64,000 bases of DNA from assembly GCF_015074785.1 (NCBI RefSeq), contig NZ_CP042464.1, positions 2,105,001-2,169,000 on the forward strand, read 5' to 3'. Below, in pieces: positions 31,769 through 40,429 of the stretch. Below the pieces are notes generated by a model, which ran no database searches, was not told the origin of the DNA, and saw only the letters and a program-made list of their open reading frames with translations. The position numbers were made by a program, and so were the translations under genes. Origin of the DNA: Segatella copri. GTDB lineage: Bacteria; Bacteroidota; Bacteroidia; Bacteroidales; Bacteroidaceae. The number at the start of each line of letters is the position of its first letter. The first letter of the stretch is position 1.

Positions 31769-34111
31769 TTATTTTCTGAAAAACATAGAGTTATCTACTG
31801 GTGTAAACTTCTGTTCGCTGTCCTTGCGCATTTCAATGCCGAGACTGCTCCACCATGAAGGCCAGCCGCCAACGATATTGCTGAGGAAAACCACCTTGAA
31901 AGGATGCAATCCCTTAGCCAATGCTACAGAAGTATCATGATTGGTACCAGCCTTCACATCCCCCTCGTTGCTGATCATGAGTTTGTTATCAATCCAAACC
32001 TGCTCCAGACGGGAAGAGAGATAATAGACACCATCCTCCGGAATATTGATGTAGCCCTCAGCGATGGCAGCATAATTATTGGCACCGCGCAAGGTAGCAG
32101 CATCATCCTTCTGCTGAATCTTCATCTGCTCCAAGCCCTCGATGTTTGCACACTCCCAGGCAGCATCAGCCCATTCCAGCTGGTCAACCTTCAGATAGTT
32201 GCCCTTAATGCGCTTCATCTGCAACCCAGGTTTTGCGTCCTCCACCTTAACAGCAGGAGCATAAGTCTGCTTCTCAACATCAACGGTTCTGATACGGCTC
32301 ATCTTGCCTGAAGGCAATATGGTTGCTATCTTGATGATGGTGTTTCCACTCACCCTGATAGGCTCTGCATAAGCCGAAGAAGAAGGAGTTGGTGTACTTC
32401 CATCCAATGTATAAACCATCTTCATAGGACGCGAGGTGGTAAAGGTTACCGCAGTATCCCCAGTAATGACCACCTTATCGCAAGAACCGAAAGGCTGCTC
32501 AGGCAATGGGATATGATAACGGATATGGCGCTCGTCCAGACGAACACAGTTTGCATCCAGTCGGCGGCAGAAATCCTTGAAGTTTTTCCTGCTCACTGGC
32601 GACCATGCAATCTCAGAGAGAGCAATGGCACGAGGATACATCATATACTCCATCTTGGCATTGGAATACATATATTCCGACCAGTTGTTACACTGAACGC
32701 CCAGGATATGATGAGCCAGTCCCAATGCCTTGATGGTATCAGGTACCGGATTATAATTATAGGTAGAAGCCAGATATCTAGGAGGACTAGGAATGGTTAC
32801 AGGCTCCACCTTGCTGTCGCCCTGATACCAGTCGAGATACATACCGTCGCTGCCCGGCGTCATGATGACATCATGCTTCTGCATGGCAGCCTCGATACCT
32901 CCTTCCGTTCCACGCCATGACATCACGGTAGCATTCTCACTCAATCCGCCTTCCAGAATCTCGTCCCATCCGATAATCTTTCTGCCACGCTTCTCCAGCA
33001 TCTTCTCTATGCGCTTGATAACGTAGCTCTGCAGTCTTTCCTCTGCCGAATGCTTTCCTTCAGCCTGCAAGCCCTCAGTCTGAATACGCTTCTGACAGGT
33101 AGGGCAGTTTTTCCAACTGGTCTTCGGACACTCGTCGCCACCGATATGGAAGTACTTACCTGGGAAGAGAGGAACAATCTCACTAAAGATGTCATCCAGG
33201 AAGCGGAACATATCTTCCTTGCCCGGACACATCACGATATCCTCTACACCCCAAACAGTTCTCAACGACCACTGCTCACCTTTGCATGAAAGATAAGGAT
33301 AAGCAGAGATAGATGCCATCATGTGACCAGGAAGGTCGATTTCCGGAATCACGGTAATATAACGCTTGGCTGCATAATCCACTATTTCCTTAATCTGCTC
33401 CTGGGTATAGAAACCGCCATAAAGAGAACCATCGCCCTCGGTACGGATACTGCCCACAGAAGTAAGTTTAGGATATTTCTTGATTTCGATACGCCAGCCC
33501 TGGTCTTCCGTCAGATGGAAGTGCATGGTATTCACCTTGAACATAGACATCAGGTCCAGTTGCTTCTTCACATTCTCGACAGAAATGAAATGACGGCATG
33601 GATCGAGATGGAATCCACGGTAGCCGAAGCGTGGAGCATCCTGGATATCACAGCATTGTGCTACCCATTTCACCCCATCCACCCGGGTTGCGCTCTCAAT
33701 CTGGGCAGGGAGTAACTGCATGAAACTCTGCATACCGTAGAAGGCGCCCTTGGCGGTCTTCGCCTTGATAACAACCCCCTTGGCGGTTACGGTAAGGCGA
33801 TAACCTTCCTCGGCAATTTTCAGCGAAGGAGAAATCTGTATAGAGATATTCCCCTTCTTTCCACCTACCGTTACCTCATAACCTGTAGAAGCCTTCAGTT
33901 TGTCTGCCATGTACTGGGCGATATTTCTGCCTTCAGCCGTCTGATAAGCGATTACCACCTTCTGTGGCAATACGAACTCACCTTTCTGTACCTGAGTCTT
34001 CACCGGTATCGGGATAATATTAATATCGGCAGCAGATGCCGGAGTAGAGATACCACCTAGCATCGCTGCACAGGCTACAAACGAGCCTAATAAACGATTA
34101 AACTTTGCCAT
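31769..34111 (-). CDS. Exported beta-N-acetylhexosaminidase, GH20
   Basis: The 780-residue protein has a signal peptide ending ASAAD and an N-terminal GH20b domain. The catalytic barrel contains GYRGFHLDPCRHF, FHLTEDQGWR and the Asp326-Glu327 pair in HIGGDECPK. Downstream come a chitobiase-type Fn3-like module (YTLDGSTPTPSS) and a C-terminal PA14/jelly-roll-like module (GYINIPEDGVYYLSS). It removes terminal GlcNAc or GalNAc. It is translated 23 nt after the NagB-LmbE gene and 9 nt before GH2, so the operon couples sugar release with intracellular amino-sugar handling. Confidence 0.95.
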   Translation of the reverse strand: MAKFNRLLGSFVACAAMLGGISTPASAADINIIPIPVKTQVQKGEFVLPQKVVIAYQTAEGRNIAQYMADKLKASTGYEVTVGGKKGNISIQISPSLKIAEEGYRLTVTAKGVVIKAKTAKGAFYGMQSFMQLLPAQIESATRVDGVKWVAQCCDIQDAPRFGYRGFHLDPCRHFISVENVKKQLDLMSMFKVNTMHFHLTEDQGWRIEIKKYPKLTSVGSIRTEGDGSLYGGFYTQEQIKEIVDYAAKRYITVIPEIDLPGHMMASISAYPYLSCKGEQWSLRTVWGVEDIVMCPGKEDMFRFLDDIFSEIVPLFPGKYFHIGGDECPKTSWKNCPTCQKRIQTEGLQAEGKHSAEERLQSYVIKRIEKMLEKRGRKIIGWDEILEGGLSENATVMSWRGTEGGIEAAMQKHDVIMTPGSDGMYLDWYQGDSKVEPVTIPSPPRYLASTYNYNPVPDTIKALGLAHHILGVQCNNWSEYMYSNAKMEYMMYPRAIALSEIAWSPVSRKNFKDFCRRLDANCVRLDERHIRYHIPLPEQPFGSCDKVVITGDTAVTFTTSRPMKMVYTLDGSTPTPSSSAYAEPIRVSGNTIIKIATILPSGKMSRIRTVDVEKQTYAPAVKVEDAKPGLQMKRIKGNYLKVDQLEWADAAWECANIEGLEQMKIQQKDDAATLRGANNYAAIAEGYINIPEDGVYYLSSRLEQVWIDNKLMISNEGDVKAGTNHDTSVALAKGLHPFKVVFLSNIVGGWPSWWSSLGIEMRKDSEQKFTPVDNSMFFRK

Positions 34112-34134
34112 AATTTAAATATATTAATAAGTTA

Positions 34135-36126
34135 TTACAATGGCTTGTACTCCACGAAAGCCTCCATGGCCTCATAGCATGCCAGACCCAACTGGTCGTA
34201 GAGCGATGCAGTAGCACGGTTACGGTCCTCGGCTCTCTGCCAGAACAGGCGCTCATCATTACCCAAGAAAGGAGCACTCTCCATCTGCGACTGATGCTTG
34301 AGGATAGAGTTACGCTTTGCCCGCAACTCCTCAGGGCTCAATGGAACACACATTTCGATATTCTCAATCTCCCATTCAGCCCAGGCACCACGATACATCC
34401 AGATGCGACAGTCCTTCAACCATTCAGCACCCGCTTTCTTCTCTTCGTCGATAGCTGCCAGAACGGCATCAGTACACTTCTTGTGGGTTCCGTGAGGATC
34501 AGCAAGGTCGCCGGCAACATAAATCTGATGTGGCTGTACCTTCTGCAACAGAGCTCTCACTATCTCCACATCCTTCTCGGTCATTGGCAACTTTTCTATC
34601 TTGCCGCTCTCATAGAATGGCAGGTCGAGGAAGTGGACATGGTCAAGCGGAATTTCATTATAAGTACAAGCGGTACGAGCCTCACCACGGCGAATCAGTC
34701 CCTTGATGGTCAGGATATCTCTCGTATCGAAGTCACTCTCCTTCTTCTTGGCAAAGAAGGTCTTGATTTCCTTATATTTATTAGAGATGACGCTGTCTTT
34801 TGAGTCAGCAAAAAGCTGGTTGAAACCATTGATAAAGTGCATGAATCTTGTTACTTCCTCATCACCCACAGCAATGTTTCCTGATGTTTCGTAAGCTACA
34901 TGCACATCGTGGTTCTGCTGTACCAGTCGACGGATGGTTCCTCCCATTGAGATAACATCATCGTCTGGGTGTGGAGAGAACACGATAACCTTCTTAGGGA
35001 ATGGTGTTGCACGCTCTGGGCGATAGGTATCATCGGCATTTGGCTTACCACCTGGCCATCCGGTAATGGTATGCTGCAAATCATTGAAAATCTTGATATT
35101 GGCATTATAGGCTGAGCCATAGAGAGCCAGAAGTTCGCTCAGTCCGTTCTCATTATAATCCTTATTGGTCAACTTCAGGATAGGCTTACCGAGTTTCTGG
35201 CAGAGCCATACCAGTGCCGAACGCACCAGTTTATCACTCCACTGGCATGAAGTTACGAGCCATGGATGCTCGATACGTGTCAGATGATGAGCAGCCCCCA
35301 GGTCGATGACAACATGAGCATTCGGATGAGTCTGAAGGAATGATGCCGGCAGGGTATCTGTGATTGAGTTCTCCACCACCTTCTGCATAATCTCTGCCTT
35401 CTCTTCGCCCCAGGCTGTCAGATATATGCTCTTGGCAGAGAGTAAGGTAGCGATACCCATGGTGAGCGAACATGGAGGAATGGTTTCCTTGGTCTGCTCA
35501 CTGTTCTCCATCTCTTCGCGAGAGGTATTGCCGATGAGGATGATACGGGTCATCGACTGGATGCCCGAACCTGGCTCGTTGGCTGCAATATTACCCGAAC
35601 GGCCTATACCTATGAGGGCTACATCGAGACCGCCGAAGGTCTTGATGCGCTGCTCATAGAGACGGCAACGGTCCTGTACGGCATCCTGTGCCACAAAACC
35701 ATCCAGTGTAAAGATGTTCTGCTCAGCCACATCCACATGATCAAGGAAACGCTCCTTCAACTGGTTGATGGTACGGAGAGAACTGTCCTTCTGGAGCGGA
35801 TAATATTCGTATGCATTGAATACAACAACATTGCGGAAGCTCAGGGTCTTCTCGTTGTAACGGCGAACGAGTTCATCGTATACAGAATAGAGAGAAGAAC
35901 CGGCGCCCAGCGCCATCACATAGAATTTGCCTTCCTGCTGTGCTGCCTTGATGCCAGCTTCTATTTTGTCAGCTACATGACTGGCACCTTCTGTCATAGA
36001 GGCAAAGATGTCAGTATGAATCTTCTCCATTCTGGAGATTTCAGAATATTCTACAGTCGTCTTTGGCCTGTAGAACTCTACAGGTACTTTATTGAGTACG
36101 ATTTGTGAACTAAGATTGAGTCTCAT
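34135..36126 (-). CDS. NagB-like domain fused to LmbE/PIG-L deacetylase-like domain
   Basis: The 663-residue cytoplasmic protein has an N-terminal glucosamine-6-phosphate deaminase-like domain (1 to about 300) and a C-terminal LmbE-like domain (about 375-663) with PHPDDDVISMGG and DPHGTH for metal binding. The fused form is annotated as glucosamine-6-phosphate deaminase in Bacteroidales. However, residues matching E. coli NagB Asp72, Asp141 and His143 are Tyr106, Ser177 and Asn179 here (FNAYEYYPL, GIGRSGNIAANEPGSG). Only the Glu148 equivalent (Glu184) remains, and the LmbE motif has PDDD instead of PDDE. Activity as a classical deaminase is therefore uncertain. It sits between the ROK kinase and GH20 genes. 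Confidence 0.88.
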   Translation of the reverse strand: MRLNLSSQIVLNKVPVEFYRPKTTVEYSEISRMEKIHTDIFASMTEGASHVADKIEAGIKAAQQEGKFYVMALGAGSSLYSVYDELVRRYNEKTLSFRNVVVFNAYEYYPLQKDSSLRTINQLKERFLDHVDVAEQNIFTLDGFVAQDAVQDRCRLYEQRIKTFGGLDVALIGIGRSGNIAANEPGSGIQSMTRIILIGNTSREEMENSEQTKETIPPCSLTMGIATLLSAKSIYLTAWGEEKAEIMQKVVENSITDTLPASFLQTHPNAHVVIDLGAAHHLTRIEHPWLVTSCQWSDKLVRSALVWLCQKLGKPILKLTNKDYNENGLSELLALYGSAYNANIKIFNDLQHTITGWPGGKPNADDTYRPERATPFPKKVIVFSPHPDDDVISMGGTIRRLVQQNHDVHVAYETSGNIAVGDEEVTRFMHFINGFNQLFADSKDSVISNKYKEIKTFFAKKKESDFDTRDILTIKGLIRRGEARTACTYNEIPLDHVHFLDLPFYESGKIEKLPMTEKDVEIVRALLQKVQPHQIYVAGDLADPHGTHKKCTDAVLAAIDEEKKAGAEWLKDCRIWMYRGAWAEWEIENIEMCVPLSPEELRAKRNSILKHQSQMESAPFLGNDERLFWQRAEDRNRATASLYDQLGLACYEAMEAFVEYKPL

Positions 36127-36181
36127 ATCTTTATCTATATTTAAATAGGTTATGTTATATTTTCTTTTTTAAAATGACGGA

Positions 36182-37147
36182 TTAGAGTTCAGATGCCATT
36201 GCTGCAGCACCCAGGATGGCAGCCTTGGCACCATCCAGTCCGCTCATCAGGAACTTAGCCTTACCTTTATATAATGAGAGCACATGCTCGTTATATGCTT
36301 CTTCAATAGGACGGAAGAGCAGATCGCCAGCCTGTGCCAATCCTCCGAAGAAGATAAAAGCCTCCGGGCTAAGAAAGGTAGCTATCTCTGCACAGGCCTT
36401 GCCGATTCTTGTACCGGTCTGTCTGAACACTTCCTGTGCCAGTGTATCTCCTGCCATGGCTGCCTTATAAACTGCATAAGATGTAATTTCTTCCCTTGGA
36501 ATATTTCTCAGCTCAGTTGCCCCGGTTGATGCTTCGAGCATGGCCAAGGTAGTACGGACCACGCCTGTAGCCGAACAGTAGGTCTCCAGACAGCCCTTTC
36601 TGCCACAGCCGCATGGTCTTCCGTCAGGATCCACCACCATGTGTCCCAACTCACCGGCGAAACCGTCGCAACCATAAATCAGCTGCCCGTTAGCCACGAT
36701 ACCCGATCCTACGCCTGTTCCGAGAGTGAGTTCTACGAAGTTTTTCATGCCAACCGCAGCACCATATTTCATTTCTCCCATAGCAGCCGCATTTGCATCA
36801 TTGGTAATAGCAACCGGAATGCCCAGTTTCTCTGCAAACATGTCAGCCAGCGGTACAATACCCTTAGCCCATACCAGGTTTGCTGCATTTTCAATGGTTC
36901 CCTTGTAATAGTTACCACAAGGAGCACCGATGCCCATGGCACGAATTTTCTCCATACCACCTACCTGTTCTACTATCTGCATCACAGCTTTTACCGACTC
37001 CTCTACGTATTGTTCCACACGTTGGAATGTCTGGGTCTTGATTGAGGTTGTAGCTATTATTTCTCCGTCCCCATCAACGATGCCGAAAACGGAATTGGTT
37101 CCACCCAAATCCAAGCCAATCACTAAAGACTTTACATCGTATTCCAT
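36182..37147 (-). CDS. ROK-family sugar kinase
   Basis: The 321-residue protein has the ATP-binding IGLDLGGTN at 10-18 and the ROK signature with zinc site GHMVVDPDGRPCGCGRKGCLE. There is no N-terminal HTH, so it is an enzyme. It probably phosphorylates glucose, GlcNAc or a related hexose released by the GH2/GH20 enzymes. It is the first gene of the kinase-nagB-GH20-GH2 operon and is divergent from a ROK regulator. The substrate cannot be fixed from sequence. Confidence 0.9.
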   Translation of the reverse strand: MEYDVKSLVIGLDLGGTNSVFGIVDGDGEIIATTSIKTQTFQRVEQYVEESVKAVMQIVEQVGGMEKIRAMGIGAPCGNYYKGTIENAANLVWAKGIVPLADMFAEKLGIPVAITNDANAAAMGEMKYGAAVGMKNFVELTLGTGVGSGIVANGQLIYGCDGFAGELGHMVVDPDGRPCGCGRKGCLETYCSATGVVRTTLAMLEASTGATELRNIPREEITSYAVYKAAMAGDTLAQEVFRQTGTRIGKACAEIATFLSPEAFIFFGGLAQAGDLLFRPIEEAYNEHVLSLYKGKAKFLMSGLDGAKAAILGAAAMASEL

Positions 37148-37257
37148 ACTTCTTTTAATTAATAGGTTAAAATCGAAAAATAACGAGGAGCGTTACAAAC
37201 TTCCATTTATTAAATTATTTATTAACGCTCAGTTCGTTACTAAAATATTTTATTTTG

Positions 37258-37288
37258 CAAAGTTACTAGTTTTATAAAACACTGCAAT
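37258..37288 (-). promoter_or_regulatory. Promoter of the ROK kinase operon
   Basis: TAACTTTG on the minus strand (37258-37265) is a consensus -7 box. ATTG at 37285-37288 gives a 19-nt spacing. The leader is about 105 nt. Confidence 0.7.
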
Positions 37289-37521
37289 GAAAATAGCGTT
37301 AATATTTCTAAAACAGAAACATTTTTTATACTTTGAGCCTTCTTATGGCCGAAATACCTGCACTTCGCTCGCTTCTGATGCCGATTAAGTGTGACCCCCT
37401 TTTGTGCACTTACGTATCCAACCCCTCTATATATAATAAGGTATAGGAGGAAACAGGATGTTCGAAAACGACGAAAAGTATACTATTTTTTACCGTTTAA
37501 GTTTTATTAACAGCAAAAATA
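37289..37521. other. Spacer between divergent ROK promoters
   Basis: No gene is supported. The stretch holds the back-to-back promoter region of the kinase operon and the ROK regulator, so an operator for the regulator is expected here. I could not pick out a convincing palindrome by eye. Confidence 0.55.
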
Positions 37522-37551
37522 TTGCACATATCCGAAAAAGCTTTATCTTTG
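37522..37551 (+). promoter_or_regulatory. Promoter of the ROK regulator
   Basis: TATCTTTG at 37544-37551 is a consensus -7 box with TTGC at 37522-37525, spacing 18. The start codon is 20 nt downstream of the box, a very short leader. Confidence 0.7.
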
Positions 37552-37570
37552 CAACTAAAAAATATTAGTT

Positions 37571-38791
37571 ATGAAAGCTGACTTAATAAAATATCTTAGA
37601 AAGATAAACAAAAAGCCCTCAGTTCAGGGCAAGCTCCTGGAGCAGTTTATCTCTCACGGAGCCTCCACCATCCCAGAGATGTCGAAGGCTATCGGAGTTA
37701 GCTTACCGACAACAACAAGTGCCCTCAACGAGTTGATAAAAGAAGGACTCGCCAGAGAGATTGGAAAGAAAGACAATTCTTCGGGACGCATCCCGATGGT
37801 TTACGACCTCATTCCAACAGCAGGCTACTTCATCGGCGTCAATCCTGAGATGAACTGCCTGGCACTTGCAGCAAGCGACTTCGCAGGCAATCTGATTACC
37901 GAAAAAACAAGAGTGCCTTACGTATATGAGAACTCTCCTGAAAATCTGGAAGAGATAAGCAGAATCATCAATGAGTTTATCGAAAGCCTTCCTGTTTCAA
38001 GAGAAGAAATACTTCAAGTTTGCGTGAACGTGGCTGAGCGCGTGAATCCTGTACAGGGAAATGCCTACAACATGTTCACCTTCCTGAAAGAATCATTGGC
38101 CGACAAGCTGACCCAGCTCATACAGCTACCTGTATGTATCGAGAACGATACCCGGAGCATGGCTTTCGCTGAGTTGATTAAGGGACAGTGCAAAGGCCTG
38201 AAAGACGCCATCTTCGTGAACGTATGCTGGGGCATCGGAATCGGAATCATCATCGACGGCAAACTCTATTACGGCAAGTCGGGATATTCTGGCGAATTCG
38301 GTCACATGACTGCCTACAACAACAACATCATCTGCCACTGCGGCAAGATTGGTTGCATAGAAACAGAAGTTTCGGGCAGAGCACTCAAAAGGAAACTCAT
38401 CGAGAAGATAAAGGAAGGAAAGACTTCCATCCTCTCTGAAAGAGTTCTGAAAAAGAATGAAGACCTATCACTCCAGGATATTCTGGACGCCATAGCAAAG
38501 GAAGATGTACTGAGCCTTGCCACACTGCAGCTCATAGCAGATGAACTTGGCAAACAGCTGGCAGGAGTCATCAACATCTTCAACCCAGAAATGCTGGTCA
38601 TCGGAGGTGAAATGTCGGTTACAGGCGACTACCTCACGCTACCGGTAAAGATGGGTATCAAGAAATTCTCTCTCAACATCATGAATGAGGATTCTAAAAT
38701 CGTTACCTCAAGTCTGAAAGGTCTTGCAGGAATCACGGGAGCCTGTCTGATGGCAAGATACCGGCTTCTGAATGAGAACATCGACAAATAA
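37571..38791 (+). CDS. ROK-family transcriptional regulator (NagC/XylR type)
   Basis: The 406-residue protein has an N-terminal winged HTH (about 15-75: SHGASTIPEMSKAIGVSLPTTTSALNELIKEGL). The ROK sugar-binding domain carries GHMTAYNNNIICHCGKIGCIE, including the zinc cysteines. Such proteins repress catabolic operons until a sugar or sugar phosphate binds. It is divergent from the kinase operon and was, before an IS insertion, about 36 nt upstream of the GH29-SusCD genes, so it likely controls both arms. No truncation is seen. Confidence 0.9.
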   Translation: MKADLIKYLRKINKKPSVQGKLLEQFISHGASTIPEMSKAIGVSLPTTTSALNELIKEGLAREIGKKDNSSGRIPMVYDLIPTAGYFIGVNPEMNCLALAASDFAGNLITEKTRVPYVYENSPENLEEISRIINEFIESLPVSREEILQVCVNVAERVNPVQGNAYNMFTFLKESLADKLTQLIQLPVCIENDTRSMAFAELIKGQCKGLKDAIFVNVCWGIGIGIIIDGKLYYGKSGYSGEFGHMTAYNNNIICHCGKIGCIETEVSGRALKRKLIEKIKEGKTSILSERVLKKNEDLSLQDILDAIAKEDVLSLATLQLIADELGKQLAGVINIFNPEMLVIGGEMSVTGDYLTLPVKMGIKKFSLNIMNEDSKIVTSSLKGLAGITGACLMARYRLLNENIDK

Positions 38792-38978
38792 GGAATTTAA
38801 ACAACCAACCTAAAATCCGCAACTATCATCCAATACACGATTAAGGGTAGATTTATGAGTCGTTAGTAGCAGCTTTCAGTAAAAAGCAACAGCACAACAT
38901 CAATATGTAGCCACCATCCCCTTACCCCACGATGCGACTTGAGGTAATACGCAGATTCAAACCGGAAAGAAAGGATTC

Positions 38979-40268
38979 TTATCCGAATTCTGTTTTGAAG
39001 GGTTTTGCATAAGCTCGGTTCTCTGTGTAGATATTCAGCACGTATTGCCTTGCAGTCATGATCCACTTGGCAGGTACGGAGATGAATCTGAAGACAAAAG
39101 CCTTTATGCGACTCGTTTTCTTGAGCCCAAAAGCCTTGGTGTCAAGCCTGCTCATGATGGTCTTGTAGAAATTGTGTATCAATGCAGTAAGCAGAAGAAA
39201 GACAGTATTCTCCGCCATGAATGACTTGGGGAGCCTGCTCCAACCGAATCCGTTGTTCATGTCGTCAAAGATACGTTCCTTGCCGCCACGCAGATTGTAG
39301 AATTCAACAATGTCCCTTGTCGATGACTTGTAATCGTTGGTCAGAATACAACGGTAAGTGTATTCGCCTTCCCACAGGTCAAGGTCGCCACTGTTGCGTC
39401 TTTGTCTCTGGATGACAAGACGATAGCACTTGCCTTCCCATTTCTCAACGAGAATGGAATTGAGTTCGAACTGGATGCCGTTAATCTCCTCCGTCTTCCA
39501 TCCTCTCAGAGCAAAGATGTCATTGTAGAGCGAACTGCATCGGTTGGCACGGATGTAGAAATGTTTGCAATGCTTCTCTATCTCACTGACGATTTCCTTC
39601 GAGCAGGAACCGCAGTCTGCCCTGAAGCGATTTACACGGATGTTCTGGGATTCCAGAAGAGCGAAGAATCTCTTATGGGTGTCTGCCTGATGAAAACGCA
39701 CATTCGTGTTACCATCGCTGTTCTCGATATAGACTATCTTGTCACCGATAACATATACGCCAGGCCTGTAGCCGAGGAACTTTTTGTAGGTCGGTTTTGC
39801 ATCATACTTCTCCGTTTCAAGGAACTGATGGTCAAAGTCAACATCGTATTCCTCAATTTCCTTCAACTCGCCTGTAGAAACCAAAGCGTTTATAAGCAAT
39901 GTGTTGAGTTTGTCTGCAGTATTGAAATCATAGGTCTTGCCTTGGTCGGAAGTATAGGAGATGTTTTCCTGTGTCAGTTCCTTGATGGCTCTGAGGATGG
40001 TATCAGAGCTGCATGTACGAAGGGTAGGATGATACGAGAGATGGCGCATCAGTTGTGACGTTACATCTTCCACGCATGAGCCGCCACAGAAATAAACGCT
40101 CATCAGCGAACGGACTATCTCGCTGAACTGATATCCGAAGATACTGCTGCATCTCTGACCCAGTGTTGAGTCGATAACGGGTGAAAGCATGGAGTCAAAT
40201 TTCTCCATGATTGAAAAAATTCCTCCAAAAGGTGTGAGTTTCTCAGATTTAATTTGTATTTTTGCCAT
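38979..40268 (-). CDS. IS1380-family transposase (DDE)
   Basis: The 429-residue protein is full length for Bacteroidota IS1380 elements. It shows SEIVRSLMSVYFCGGSCVED near the N-terminus. The catalytic region contains EEYDVDFDHQFLETEKYDA, the FRADCGSCSKEIV Asp motif, and the YNLRGGKERIFDDMNNGFGWSRLP segment holding the catalytic Glu. ATG 40268 is preceded by a short leader inside the element. No frameshift is seen. Confidence 0.92.
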   Translation of the reverse strand: MAKIQIKSEKLTPFGGIFSIMEKFDSMLSPVIDSTLGQRCSSIFGYQFSEIVRSLMSVYFCGGSCVEDVTSQLMRHLSYHPTLRTCSSDTILRAIKELTQENISYTSDQGKTYDFNTADKLNTLLINALVSTGELKEIEEYDVDFDHQFLETEKYDAKPTYKKFLGYRPGVYVIGDKIVYIENSDGNTNVRFHQADTHKRFFALLESQNIRVNRFRADCGSCSKEIVSEIEKHCKHFYIRANRCSSLYNDIFALRGWKTEEINGIQFELNSILVEKWEGKCYRLVIQRQRRNSGDLDLWEGEYTYRCILTNDYKSSTRDIVEFYNLRGGKERIFDDMNNGFGWSRLPKSFMAENTVFLLLTALIHNFYKTIMSRLDTKAFGLKKTSRIKAFVFRFISVPAKWIMTARQYVLNIYTENRAYAKPFKTEFG

Positions 40269-40338
40269 GTCATATTAGAGTTTTGCTTGTTTTCTTTTTG
40301 CAACACTAAGATAAGTGAAAATTCTGACATGGCAAAAT

Positions 40339-40363
40339 CCTGGGCAACTTTTTGTTGCTCAGG
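40339..40363. other. Hairpin near the right end of the IS1380 element
   Basis: CCTGGGCAAC (40339-40348) and GTTGCTCAGG (40354-40363) pair over 10 bp around TTTTT. It lies between the transposase start and the right inverted repeat and could hinder read-through transcription into the transposase. Confidence 0.75.
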
Positions 40364-40429
40364 AACTTATAAATAAAGTTAAATTATAGTGTTGCGGAAT
40401 TAAGGACCAATACAAAACCTATTTTAAGT

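Larger units (their letters stand above)
38809..40405 (-). mobile_element. IS1380-family insertion sequence, complete
   Basis: The element is 1,597 bp with imperfect terminal inverted repeats: left CCTAAAATCCGCAACTA, right end (reverse complement) CCTTAATTCCGCAACACTA. It is bounded by a 5-bp direct repeat ACCAA (38804-38808 and 40406-40410). It holds one transposase gene on the minus strand and 170 nt of non-coding DNA at its left end. Intact ends, target duplication and transposase suggest a recent insertion. It separates the ROK regulator from the fucosidase gene. Confidence 0.9.

Noticed and set aside
40374-40394. An outward promoter at the right end of the IS1380 element driving the fucosidase gene
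   Set aside because: TAGTGTTG and TAAAGTTA resemble a -7 box only partly and neither has both boxes at a good distance; left open as an experimental question.
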